Position numbers and translations under genes: made by a program. From Chlorobiota bacterium (lineage in GTDB: Bacteria > Bacteroidota > Bacteroidia > Bacteroidales > JAADGE01), in assembly GCA_030592825.1 (NCBI GenBank), contig JAUVIG010000022.1, positions 1-18,459 on the forward strand: a DNA stretch of 18,459 nucleotides, written 5' to 3'. The notes under the pieces are model-generated. The model had not been told where the DNA came from, searched no databases, and saw nothing but the letters and a program-made list of their open reading frames with translations. Below, in pieces: positions 1 through 6,791 of this stretch; positions within the stretch are counted from its first letter, which is position 1; each line of letters starts with the position of its first letter.

Positions 1-616
1 CAGCGATATTACCAGAACTTCACCTGTAGGCGGAAAATTTTCACCAATTCAAAAAGATATATACGAAGCTGTTTTAGATGCTAACAACGAGGTTATAAAA
101 AACTGTAAACCGGGAGTAATGTATAAAGATATGCACCTCTTATCTGCAAAAATTATTACAGAGCGATTAAAATCTGTAGGATTAATGAAAGGAAATGTTG
201 AAGATGCAGTTACACAAGGAGCACATGCTTTGTTTTATCCTCACGGTTTAGGGCATATGATGGGTTTGGATGTTCATGATATGGAAGGACTCGGCGAAGA
301 TTATGTCGGTTATGATGAAACAGTTTCCAGAAGCGAACAGTTTGGTTTAGCGTTTTTAAGAATGGCAAGAAAACTTGAGCCCGGATTTGTTATTACCGTT
401 GAACCGGGTGTTTATTTTATACCTGCATTAATTGATATCTGGAAAAAAGAAAAGAAACATACTGATTTCATTAATTATGATAAAGTTGAAGAATACAGAG
501 GCTTTGGCGGTATCAGAATTGAAGATGATATATTGATTACCGAAACCGGTTGCAGAGTTTTGGGCAAACCTATTCCAAAAACTGTCAAAGAGATTGAGGA
601 TTTGATGCGAGGATAA
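1..616 (+). CDS. pepP: Xaa-Pro aminopeptidase, M24 family (5' truncated by window edge)
   Basis: Open from the left edge (codons in phase from base 2), 204 residues visible. Aminopeptidase P enzymes remove an N-terminal residue that precedes proline and use two metal ions held by five ligands. Four of the five are visible: Asp2 of the fragment in SDITRTSP, His85 in HGLGHMMGLDVHD, Glu134 in EPGVY, and Glu174 in GIRIEDD. The first Asp ligand and the N-terminal creatinase-like domain lie upstream of the window. The GLDVHD and GIRIEDD spacing is that of the pita-bread fold of PepP-type enzymes. No signal peptide can be judged. The ATG at 119 is internal, because the conserved second Asp lies upstream of it. 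Family assignment is secure; prolidase (PepQ-like) is a less likely alternative. Confidence 0.93.
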   Translation, partial: SDITRTSPVGGKFSPIQKDIYEAVLDANNEVIKNCKPGVMYKDMHLLSAKIITERLKSVGLMKGNVEDAVTQGAHALFYPHGLGHMMGLDVHDMEGLGEDYVGYDETVSRSEQFGLAFLRMARKLEPGFVITVEPGVYFIPALIDIWKKEKKHTDFINYDKVEEYRGFGGIRIEDDILITETGCRVLGKPIPKTVKEIEDLMRG

Positions 617-642
617 AGCTTATTAAATAATATAAATTAACA

Positions 643-669
643 AAGGCTCCTTTTATATTCAGGAGCCTT
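643..669. terminator. Bidirectional hairpin between converging genes
   Basis: AAGGCTCCT at 643-651 and AGGAGCCTT at 661-669 form a perfect 9-bp stem with a 9-base loop. It sits 27 bases after the peptidase stop and 36 bases before the end of the opposing YfiR-like gene, with T-rich sequence on the plus side (ATTTATTT) and the minus side. Its position between convergent genes suggests termination in both directions. Confidence 0.75.
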
Positions 670-704
670 ATTTATTTGGTATATGAAAAAGAATAATAAA
701 AATT

Positions 705-1427
705 TTATTTATTTTTTAATAATTCCTCTTGTTCCTTTATCAATTTTTCCTGTTCTTTCAATAATAACTCTTGTTCCTTCAACTTCATTTTTTGTTCTTT
801 CAATAATTTTTCTTTTTCAATAATTTCGAGTTCTTTTTGTTCCAATTTTTTCTGTATTTCAAAGAGTTTTCTGTTTGTTTCAGCATATATCTCATTCAAG
901 ATTTTACGGTCTCCCCCTGATCTTAATAATTGAGTTGTAAACTTCAACTTTTGAGTATTATAAAGCTGTGAATTAATATCAAAAAATTGTTTTCCTTCAC
1001 AGGGTTTTCTTAAATTTATTACACTATATTCAGGTTGTCTTGAACGATCAGATATAATTAAAACATTTTTTCCTTTCAACTTTTGATAAACAAAACCCAA
1101 ATAAGCATTTTCATTTTTTGTAACATAAACAATATGGTTAGGCTTAATATCTTCATAATTTGTATATTTAATAACTTCAAACGGTTTATCTTTAATTGTT
1201 TTTGAAGCTGCCAATTTTTTAAGTGCTTTAAACTCATCATCAGAAGAAAAAACACCTATTGTATACTTGGAAATATTGCTTTCATCTTCCCAACTTACAC
1301 CGTAAGCAATATTATATATCCATAAAGCTCTCATTTCTTCATAAGTTTGAGAATATATTCTCTCAGATGATAATACAACTAAAAGAAAAGAAATAAAAAT
1401 GATAAAATATTTCTGAAAATTTTTCAT
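705..1427 (-). CDS. Secreted YfiR-like (DUF4154) protein with C-terminal heptad coiled coil
   Basis: A 240-residue protein. Residues 1-26 are a signal peptide ending near YSQ. Residues about 33-172 resemble the YfiR/HmsC-like DUF4154 domain: an aromatic 'ALWIYNIAYGVSW' start, an IGVF strand, 'KPNHIVYVT', 'GKNVLIISD', 'FFDINSQLYNTQKLKFTTQLLRSGG'. In Pseudomonas, periplasmic YfiR represses the diguanylate cyclase YfiN; in Bacteroidota the domain often stands alone or is fused to sensory modules, so its partner here is unknown. Residues about 175-240 form a charged coiled coil in which the triplet KEQ recurs exactly every seven residues (210, 217, 224, 231). This tail is not part of classic YfiR and resembles the coiled coil of the outer-membrane protein at 7799-8977. 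No cyclase gene is adjacent. Confidence 0.8.
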   Translation of the reverse strand: MKNFQKYFIIFISFLLVVLSSERIYSQTYEEMRALWIYNIAYGVSWEDESNISKYTIGVFSSDDEFKALKKLAASKTIKDKPFEVIKYTNYEDIKPNHIVYVTKNENAYLGFVYQKLKGKNVLIISDRSRQPEYSVINLRKPCEGKQFFDINSQLYNTQKLKFTTQLLRSGGDRKILNEIYAETNRKLFEIQKKLEQKELEIIEKEKLLKEQKMKLKEQELLLKEQEKLIKEQEELLKNK

Positions 1428-1654
1428 TTTGCAAAAGTTTATAATATTAATAATTTATTGTAGTATCAACAGATAATTTGATTTAATTATTTCAACCGGT
1501 TTTATAATTATATTTATAAAAATTCCATTAAAATAATGGTAGTACTAATTATTTCCTTTACTGCAAACATACAATTTTTCTCAATCTTTTTCTTTAATTG
1601 TAACTTTTTTTTACATTTACGAAATTAAAAACATGTTTTAGTAATATTCAAACA

Positions 1655-1936
1655 ATGAATAAAGAAATACAACAACAAATAATAAATTATTTACTCATTT
1701 ATGACCCAAAAATGATAGGAATATTTGGTTCTTATGCACGAAACGAGCAAACTAAAAACAGTGATATTGATATTTTGGTTTCTTTTAATCAAAGATTAAC
1801 TTTGATTGATTTGTCAAGAATAAAAAATGAACTTTCAGAAAGATTAAAAATAAACGTTGATTTAATAACACAAAAGGCATTACATCCAAAAATAAAAACT
1901 TATATTGAACAGGATTTGAAGATTATTTACGAATGA
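1655..1936 (+). CDS. mntA: MntA-like minimal nucleotidyltransferase antitoxin
   Basis: A 93-residue minimal nucleotidyltransferase. The signature GSx10DxD is complete: Gly25-Ser26 in FGSYAR and Asp37/Asp39 in SDIDILV; a third carboxylate is Asp69 in NVDLIT. In the characterised type VII system, MntA transfers AMP from ATP to a tyrosine of the HepT toxin and so neutralises it. The next gene is HepT-like and overlaps by four bases (ATGA, 1933-1936), the usual translational coupling of this pair. The ATG at 1655 is the first in frame and leaves the normal length; there is no Shine-Dalgarno sequence, as is common in Bacteroidota. The 227-base gap upstream separates it from a divergent gene and presumably carries its promoter, but I could not pick a convincing one. 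Confidence 0.92.
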   Translation: MNKEIQQQIINYLLIYDPKMIGIFGSYARNEQTKNSDIDILVSFNQRLTLIDLSRIKNELSERLKINVDLITQKALHPKIKTYIEQDLKIIYE

Positions 1937-2271
1937 AAAAAGATAATTATATTTATATTGAACATATTCTGTCTTGCATTGACAAAATAATTTCATATAC
2001 AGAAAATATTACGGAGCAGCAGTTTCTTGAAAATAATCTTATACAAGATGCCGTAATAAGGAATTTTGAAATTATTGGAGAGGCTACAAAACAGTTATCA
2101 AAAGAATTTCGTGAAGAATATCACAATATTTCGTGGAAAGATATTGCCGGAATGAGAGATATATTGATTCATGATTATATGGGTGTGGATATTTGGGCTG
2201 TATGGAATACAGTTCAAAATTATGTACCTGATTTTAAAATTTATCTTGAAGAAATATTAAAACAAAAATAA
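1933..2271 (+). CDS. hepT: HepT-like HEPN toxin (type VII toxin-antitoxin)
   Basis: A 112-residue all-alpha HEPN protein. The RNase signature RX4HXY is intact at Arg75, His80 and Tyr82 (RDILIHDY), preceded by the family-typical 'FEIIGEATKQLS' helix and 'ISWKDIAGMRD'. HEPN toxins of this group cut RNA; Tyr82 corresponds to the tyrosine that MntA AMPylates in characterised pairs. It begins inside the last codons of the antitoxin gene, and the M1 peptidase starts 22 bases after its stop, so the three genes may share a transcript. All catalytic residues are present in both partners, so the pair looks functional. Confidence 0.92.
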   Translation: MKKDNYIYIEHILSCIDKIISYTENITEQQFLENNLIQDAVIRNFEIIGEATKQLSKEFREEYHNISWKDIAGMRDILIHDYMGVDIWAVWNTVQNYVPDFKIYLEEILKQK

Positions 2272-2293
2272 ACACAAATTAAGTATTTACAAC

Positions 2294-4333
2294 ATGAGAA
2301 AATACATTTTTTTAAGCATAATAATATTTTTGTCAATTATTAGCTTTTCACAAACAGAAAATAAAGATTTCAGAAAGAATACAGATGTTATTCATTATTC
2401 AATAAATCTTAATATTACAGAATTTCGGAAAAAAGAAATATCCGGAAATACAATCGTTAAATTAAGTCCGCGAAGCAAAGATGTTGAAAACATTATCTTG
2501 GAATTATTGAGTATGAAGATTGATTCTGTTTTCTTGTTTGAAGAAAAGATAAATAATTATTCATATAACGGAAAATTATTGAAAATACCTTGTAAACACG
2601 ATGTTCCGGATGATAAATGTTGTACAATGGCCAATGTGTATTATCACGGAAATCCGATTCAAGATGCTTCATGGGGAGGGTTTTTCTTTTCTGATTCTTC
2701 GGCTTATAACATGGGAGTGGGGATGGCAGCAAAGCCGAATTCATACGGCAGGGTATGGTTTCCTTGTATCGACAGCTTTGAGGAAAAAGCAACATTCGAT
2801 TTTAATATTACCGTTCCGAGAGATTTTAAAGCTGTTTGTTCCGGTGTTTTGGATTCAGAAAAAAATAATTCTGACGGAACAATAACATATTTTTGGAAAA
2901 TGAAACAAGAAATACCAACATATATTGCTTCGGTTGCTGTTGCAGAATATGATGTTATTGAGAGTATTTATAAAGGCATTAAAAGGGAAATTCCTGTTAG
3001 TTTATATATGTTTCCGGAAGATATTGCCGGTGCAAAAGTTTCGTTTCAAAATTTACCGGAAGCAATGAAAGTTTATGAAAACAGCTTTGGTGAATATGTT
3101 TGGGACAGAGTTGGTTATGTTGAAGTTCCGTTTATGTCAGGTGCAATGGAACATGTTTGTAATATTGCTTACCCGGAATATGCTGTTGACAGTACATTGG
3201 CACTAGAAACATTAATGGCTCATGAATTATCACATCATTGGTTTGGTAATCTTGTAACCTGTAAAACATCCGGAGATATGTGGCTCAACGAAGGATGGGC
3301 ATGTTTCTCTGAAGCTTTATTTAAAGAGCAAGTTTACGGCAAGCAAGCCTATAAAAATTATGTAAGAGAGAATCATGTAAAAGTACTGACTACAGCTCAT
3401 ATTTATGATAACGGTTACAGAGCCTTATACGGCATTCCTCATGAATATACATACGGAACAACTGTATATGATAAGGGTGCTGATGTTGCACATACTTTAA
3501 GAGGATATATGCAAGACAGTATTTTTTTTGAATCAATAAGAGAATATATAAAGGCATTTTCATATAAAGCAGCTTCATCATATGATTTTCGTAATTTTTT
3601 GTCTGAATATTCAAATATTGATTTAACGGACTTTTTTGATACCTGGGTTTTTACAAAAGGATTTCCTCATTTTTCTGTTGATAAAGCATTTTTTACTGAG
3701 GGAAGTCCAGACTATAAAGCAGAAGTTACAATCAAGCAAAATTTATTGGCAAGAGATTTCTACGGTAATAATAATTTTATTGACTTGACATTTGTTGATG
3801 AGGATCTTAATTTTCACACACACAGAATTAATATGTCCGGACCTGATGAAACATTCGGTTTTACATTTCCGTTTAAAGTTCTTAATGTTTTTGTTGACCT
3901 TGATGAAAAGATATCGGATGCAACTGCTGATAATTATCAAATATTTGAAGATACAGCATCTTATGATTTTCCTTATACAGATTTTTCAATTTTGATAAAT
4001 AAAATAAAGGGGAAAACTGTTGTGCAGAGCACAATGAACTATATAAAACCTGTTAATATTAAAGTTGAAGACTATATTTTGTCAGAAGAAAAATATTGGG
4101 AAATAAGAGGAGCAACAACAGGTAAAATGCAAGCTGAAGGAACTTTTTTTGTCAGTATGTCGGAAAATAATTTAGATGCTGATTTTGACAAACTCGTTTT
4201 ACTATACAGACCCGATAACTATTCAGAGTTTAAATCTGTAAAATTTGAACTAATTCCGTATGGGAATGATGAAGGCTTGGTAATTGTTAGGAAGTTGCAA
4301 TTTGGGCAGTATGTTGCGGGGGTTGAGAAGTAA
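2294..4333 (+). CDS. Secreted M1-family zinc metallopeptidase (aminopeptidase N-like)
   Basis: A 679-residue protein. Residues 1-20 are a signal peptide ending SFSQ. The gluzincin site is complete: His310-Glu311-x-x-His314 in HELSHHWFGN, with the third ligand Glu333 in WLNEGW. The exopeptidase motif appears as GAMEH (283-287), with His replacing the usual Asn. Tyr392 in VYDKGA matches the catalytic tyrosine. The N-terminal beta domain occupies about 25-230 and the catalytic domain about 235-460. The remaining roughly 200 residues are a divergent C-terminal region without a clear type IX sorting tail. Secretion and the motifs suggest trimming of peptides in the periplasm or outside the cell. 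It is shorter than the long PepN enzymes (about 870) and close to the size of LTA4H-like forms. The ATG at 2294 is chosen because it gives a proper signal peptide. Confidence 0.93.
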   Translation: MRKYIFLSIIIFLSIISFSQTENKDFRKNTDVIHYSINLNITEFRKKEISGNTIVKLSPRSKDVENIILELLSMKIDSVFLFEEKINNYSYNGKLLKIPCKHDVPDDKCCTMANVYYHGNPIQDASWGGFFFSDSSAYNMGVGMAAKPNSYGRVWFPCIDSFEEKATFDFNITVPRDFKAVCSGVLDSEKNNSDGTITYFWKMKQEIPTYIASVAVAEYDVIESIYKGIKREIPVSLYMFPEDIAGAKVSFQNLPEAMKVYENSFGEYVWDRVGYVEVPFMSGAMEHVCNIAYPEYAVDSTLALETLMAHELSHHWFGNLVTCKTSGDMWLNEGWACFSEALFKEQVYGKQAYKNYVRENHVKVLTTAHIYDNGYRALYGIPHEYTYGTTVYDKGADVAHTLRGYMQDSIFFESIREYIKAFSYKAASSYDFRNFLSEYSNIDLTDFFDTWVFTKGFPHFSVDKAFFTEGSPDYKAEVTIKQNLLARDFYGNNNFIDLTFVDEDLNFHTHRINMSGPDETFGFTFPFKVLNVFVDLDEKISDATADNYQIFEDTASYDFPYTDFSILINKIKGKTVVQSTMNYIKPVNIKVEDYILSEEKYWEIRGATTGKMQAEGTFFVSMSENNLDADFDKLVLLYRPDNYSEFKSVKFELIPYGNDEGLVIVRKLQFGQYVAGVEK

Positions 4334-4351
4334 AGTTTTTTTATAAAAGAT

Positions 4352-4520
4352 AACGGCTGGCTTGGCAACGTGCGGATTATTTCTGACAACTTATCGGGTT
4401 GCTCACAGCACAAATTTCAGCCTTATTTTTTATTTTACAAATTTAAAATTTTTGCGACCTGGTAAATTTCCTTTGTTCTTGCGGATTTCTGCTGAACCGC
4501 ATGTTGTTTAGCTGCTTGTG
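4352..4520. repeat. Large imperfect inverted repeat (structured intergenic element)
   Basis: The left arm at 4352-4378 contains GGCTTGGCAACGTGCGGATT (4359-4378). The reverse complement of the right arm at 4495-4520 reads AGCTAAACAACATGCGGTT. The arms agree in GCT...CAAC.TGCGG.TT with a few mismatches and one bulge. An inner hairpin, GCGGaTT / AACCGC, lies at 4481-4500. The element fills the gap between the M1 peptidase and the next gene. It is richer in G+C than its surroundings and has no coding potential. It resembles the palindromic spacers that flank cassette-like genes in many Bacteroidota genomes; that comparison is from memory and is an inference. Confidence 0.6.
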
Positions 4521-4528
4521 TGTGCACA
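4521..4528. repeat. TGTGCACA palindrome, left copy bracketing the Ntn-hydrolase gene
   Basis: A perfect 8-base palindrome, TGTGCACA, directly abuts the right arm of the inverted repeat and lies 10 bases beyond the stop of the minus-strand gene at 4538-5317. An identical copy lies at 5335-5342, just upstream of that gene's start. Two copies bracketing one gene suggest cassette boundaries or a regulator site; chance occurrence is possible. Confidence 0.4.
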
Positions 4529-4537
4529 GTTTTTATT

Positions 4538-5317
4538 TCATTTTTTATCCACAATGTTGTCAGGCTGTGGGATTAATATTGTTTGCGTGTTTCCTCCAAT
4601 ATAATGAGCGTTATAGTCACTCATAACAAATAATGCGTCAACGACTTTCATATAAATTTTAACCAGCAACTCTGTCTCCTCTAATGTCTGTGGAGCACGA
4701 AATTGCCAGTCCTTAACTTTCCAAATTCCAAGGAAGAACTTGTCCAGTTCTTTTGTTAGAACATTGAAGCCAATTCTGCCCGGGGTAAATCCATTGACAT
4801 AAATATGTCTGGCGAAGTATTTAGGGTCTTGAAGCGTTTCTTTGAGATTTTGGTTTTGATAGTCTCTTGTCCAAAAGTCTTCTGTAATGGCAAAAGTGTC
4901 TCTAATGTCTTGATAATTACCTGATGCCGGGTTAATATTATGGACATTTCTAACGAACCAAAACTCAATGTGTGAAACACCATTATCCTCAACATAACCT
5001 GCAATATGGATAATACAACCCGATTCTTTCTCATCAACATTCATTGTGCTTTCTAATTTGTCTTTGAGATTATGGCTGAACTGTTCTAATTTCAAGTCAG
5101 GTATTTGTTCTTGCTGGTTTATGAAGTCCGGCATCCATTTGTCCATTGATGTGCCATTTACAGAGTACGAACCAGCAGTTGTCAGTCCGGCATTTAGGAA
5201 TTTTATTTCAAATGCTTTTTGACCTTGTCCTGCATCTCGGTCATCTCCGCTAGTCAGGTTAGAGTCACTTACATGAATTATACCGTGTCGGTTTATATAG
5301 GTCATTATTAATGTCAT
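4538..5317 (-). CDS. Proteasome-like Ntn-hydrolase (putative N-terminal threonine peptidase)
   Basis: A 259-residue protein. If the initiator Met is removed (the second residue is Thr, a good substrate for Met aminopeptidase), Thr becomes residue 1. Asp then falls at position 17 (HVSDSN) and Lys at position 33 (QKAFEIKF): the exact T1/D17/K33 spacing of proteasome beta subunits and HslV. Thr21 and Gly23 also match the HslV pattern ungapped. The strand-turn-strand 'TLIMTYINRHGIIHVSD' and the 'AGLTTAGSYSVNG' segment fit the same fold. The protein is longer than HslV (about 175) and nearer the size of the bacterial proteasome homologue Anbu, but the C-terminal half (about 130-259) is not one I recognise. 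No unfoldase gene such as HslU is adjacent. G+C is visibly higher than in neighbours, consistent with acquisition. The fold and activity are inferred from motif spacing only. Confidence 0.6.
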   Translation of the reverse strand: MTLIMTYINRHGIIHVSDSNLTSGDDRDAGQGQKAFEIKFLNAGLTTAGSYSVNGTSMDKWMPDFINQQEQIPDLKLEQFSHNLKDKLESTMNVDEKESGCIIHIAGYVEDNGVSHIEFWFVRNVHNINPASGNYQDIRDTFAITEDFWTRDYQNQNLKETLQDPKYFARHIYVNGFTPGRIGFNVLTKELDKFFLGIWKVKDWQFRAPQTLEETELLVKIYMKVVDALFVMSDYNAHYIGGNTQTILIPQPDNIVDKK

Positions 5318-5334
5318 AATCTGTCATCTTTAAT

Positions 5335-5342
5335 TGTGCACA
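5335..5342. repeat. TGTGCACA palindrome, right copy bracketing the Ntn-hydrolase gene
   Basis: Second perfect copy of the 8-base palindrome, 17 bases upstream of the minus-strand start codon at 5317 and before the end of the membrane-protein gene (5362). Together with the copy at 4521-4528 it defines an 822-base unit containing one gene. It could also act as a regulator site for that gene. Confidence 0.4.
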
Positions 5343-5361
5343 ACCTTATGTAAAAACACAA

Positions 5362-5811
5362 TCACGACTTCCTCAAAAACAAATAAACAAACAAACTCGT
5401 AAACATCAGACCTAATAAAGCATTAGATATAAACGGAGCAATATCGGTCAGCCAAATTAATGAAACTCCGAATGTTAATGCAATAAAAATTAGTACAGAT
5501 GAAGCTAATTTAGCGGCAATTTTGTGGTCTTTAAGATACTTAACTGCAAGAAAACTGATGCTGCCTAAAATAACACCTCCCGCTATAAAAATCAGCCAAT
5601 CAAAGTTGACTGTTTTTTGAATTATTTCTTTAATGGGTTTTGCAGCTTGCAGTTCCGGTTTCATTGCCAATAAAAAAAGTAAGAATACTAATACTCCGAA
5701 TACAATACTTAAACCTTCATCTTTAGAAACATTAACAAAATGTATGCTTAATCCGATCAAAATAAAAAAGATGATCCAAAAAATGACATAAAAAATTCCT
5801 TCTATTACCAT
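5362..5811 (-). CDS. Small multi-pass membrane protein, unknown function
   Basis: A 149-residue, strongly hydrophobic protein. Five probable membrane helices lie at about 5-26, 33-50, 71-91, 100-121 and 125-146. A short soluble loop (about 51-70, 'KPELQAAKPIKEIIQK') separates helices 2 and 3, and the C-terminus is basic (FLRKS), which suggests a cytoplasmic end. I do not recognise the family and see no catalytic motif. It is upstream of the proteasome-like gene on the same strand, with 44 bases between them; the palindrome in that gap and the change in base composition argue that they are not an ancestral operon. The ATG at 5811 starts immediately before the first helix. Confidence 0.7.
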   Translation of the reverse strand: MVIEGIFYVIFWIIFFILIGLSIHFVNVSKDEGLSIVFGVLVFLLFLLAMKPELQAAKPIKEIIQKTVNFDWLIFIAGGVILGSISFLAVKYLKDHKIAAKLASSVLIFIALTFGVSLIWLTDIAPFISNALLGLMFTSLFVYLFLRKS

Positions 5812-5895
5812 ATTAAACCATTATTGAAAATTATAAACTATTTATTCCGCATTTGTTTCAGGATTGCCAATAATTTTTGTTTATCCTTAATTATT

Positions 5896-5970
5896 CCTGT
5901 TACATTGTTGCATTGTTAAATTGCTAAATAACAACCTACCTGCCGGCAGGCAGGCAATGTAGCAATGCAA
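5896..5970. repeat. GC-rich palindrome with inverted CATTG arms (interspersed-repeat-like)
   Basis: The core at 5935-5954 is CCTACCTGCCGGCAGGCAGG, a 20-base palindrome with one mismatched pair around TGCCGGCA. It stands out sharply from the AT-rich surroundings. Outside it, TTACATTGTTGCATTGT on the left pairs inverted with GCAATGTAGCAATGCAA on the right (13 of 17 positions, most mismatches being G-T type). The nested symmetry suggests a small interspersed repeat that folds in RNA or DNA. No target-site duplication or transposase was seen. Confidence 0.55.
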
Positions 5971-6204
5971 ATAAAATATAAAATTTCCGACAAAGTAAGC
6001 TGTTTTCGGAAACTTCATAAAGATATATTTTATTAATCTAATAAGAAACAAATATACAAAAGCTATTTTAATAAACTAATTGATTTTTTTTTAATAAAAC
6101 TATTAAGGTGCAAACGTCTGTTTATCAGCCTGTAATAAAGAACAAGTGAATGGTTAATATTTTTTTTTAATTTTGAATGTAACAAATTTGATACTAATAC
6201 GTCT

Positions 6205-6212
6205 TATGTTTG
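6205..6212 (+). promoter_or_regulatory. Putative -7 box TATGTTTG of the sigma-factor operon
   Basis: TAtgTTTG fits the Bacteroidota -7 consensus TAnnTTTG and lies 13 bases before the start codon at 6226. A TTG at 6188-6190 precedes it, but the 14-base spacing is shorter than the usual 17-23, so the -33 element is unconvincing. The implied leader would be very short. Confidence 0.35.
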
Positions 6213-6225
6213 AACGCAAGAAATA

Positions 6226-6711
6226 ATGACAGTAAACGAATACAACAAAGCTGTAAATAAGTTTTCAGATAATGTCTATCGTTTCATTTTAAAAAACATA
6301 AAAAATGAAATGCGAGCTCAAGATATTGTACAAGACAGTTTTGAAAAGCTGTGGATTAACAGAAAAGCAGTAATATTTGAAAAAACAAAGTCTTATTTAT
6401 TTACAACAGCATACAGAACAATGATTGATTATATAAGGAAAGAAAAAAGAGTAAGTTTAACAGATAACAATGCAGTATTTGAATCAATACACGAAGATAA
6501 TTACAGTGATATTCAAGAAGTTTTGCACAAAGCTGTTTCAAATTTATCCGAAATACAAAGGTCAGTCATATTATTAAGAGATTATGAAGGTTATTCATAT
6601 AAAGACATTGCAGATATTACAAACCTAAATGAACCACAAGTAAAAGTATATATTTACAGAGCAAGAGTTTATTTAAAAAATTATATCGGAAAAATTGAAA
6701 ATGTAGTATAA
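6226..6711 (+). CDS. ECF-type RNA polymerase sigma factor (sigma-70 family)
   Basis: A 161-residue protein of normal ECF length. Region 2 spans about 9-77: 'FILKNIKNEMRAQDIVQDSF' contains the core-binding helix and 'YLFTTAYRTMIDYIRKEKR' the -10-reading helix. Region 4 spans about 97-154, with 'LSEIQRSVILLRDYEGYSYK' and the helix-turn-helix 'DIADITNLNEPQVKVYIYRA'. Such factors direct RNA polymerase to a small regulon, usually envelope functions, and are held by a membrane anti-sigma factor. The next gene, 80 bases downstream, encodes a single-pass membrane protein that fits that role, and the third gene encodes an outer-membrane barrel, a common Bacteroidota arrangement. The ATG at 6226 starts just ahead of region 2. 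Confidence 0.92.
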   Translation: MTVNEYNKAVNKFSDNVYRFILKNIKNEMRAQDIVQDSFEKLWINRKAVIFEKTKSYLFTTAYRTMIDYIRKEKRVSLTDNNAVFESIHEDNYSDIQEVLHKAVSNLSEIQRSVILLRDYEGYSYKDIADITNLNEPQVKVYIYRARVYLKNYIGKIENVV

Positions 6712-6715
6712 TGCT

Positions 6716-6739
6716 GTTTCGGATTTCTAAATCCGAAAC
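6716..6739 (+). promoter_or_regulatory. Intra-operon hairpin 1 (between sigma and anti-sigma genes)
   Basis: GTTTCGGATTT at 6716-6726 is the exact reverse complement of AAATCCGAAAC at 6729-6739, giving up to 10-11 bp with a minimal loop. An outer TGCTG (6712-6716) can also pair with CAGCA further down. It begins five bases after the sigma-factor stop codon. The following sequence is A-rich rather than T-rich, so it is more likely an attenuator, processing or mRNA-stability element than a plain terminator. Confidence 0.6.
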
Positions 6740-6748
6740 AAAACTGCA

Positions 6749-6765
6749 GCAAATTTGAAATTTGC
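6749..6765 (+). promoter_or_regulatory. Intra-operon hairpin 2 (perfect 17-base palindrome)
   Basis: GCAAATTTGAAATTTGC is perfectly symmetric around one central base. It follows hairpin 1 by nine bases and ends 26 bases before the likely TTG start at 6792. It could fold in RNA as a short hairpin or be a dimeric operator in DNA. It is too AT-rich to be a strong terminator. Confidence 0.5.
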
Positions 6766-6791
6766 ATATTAATTTAATAAAAAAAGGAAAC

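Larger units (their letters stand above)
5812..6225. other. Gene-free 414-base stretch with repeat and promoter-like site
   Basis: No open frame of note on either strand. It is AT-rich, apart from the GC-rich palindrome near 5935-5954, which is flanked by inverted CATTG-rich arms. The last 40 bases hold the promoter-like box ahead of the sigma-factor gene. It separates two divergently transcribed units. Confidence 0.6.

Noticed and set aside
2493..2795. Open frames on the opposite strand or other frames inside the M1 peptidase, MutS-like and S74 genes
   Set aside because: They lack domain features, show shadow-like composition and lie fully inside well-supported genes.
3211..3300. GAMEH instead of GAMEN in the M1 peptidase as a sign of inactivity
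   Set aside because: The zinc ligands, catalytic Glu and Tyr are all present, and His at this place is, as far as I recall, common in Bacteroidota M1 enzymes.
4351..4528. Integron attC site
   Set aside because: The arms do not end in the RYYYAAC/GTTRRRY core sites and no integrase gene is in the window; only a cassette-like inverted repeat can be claimed.
6762..6791. Upstream TTG start for the anti-sigma-like gene
   Set aside because: It lies inside the perfect palindrome at 6749-6765 and lacks a ribosome-binding site, whereas the TTG at 6792 has AAGGAAA just ahead.
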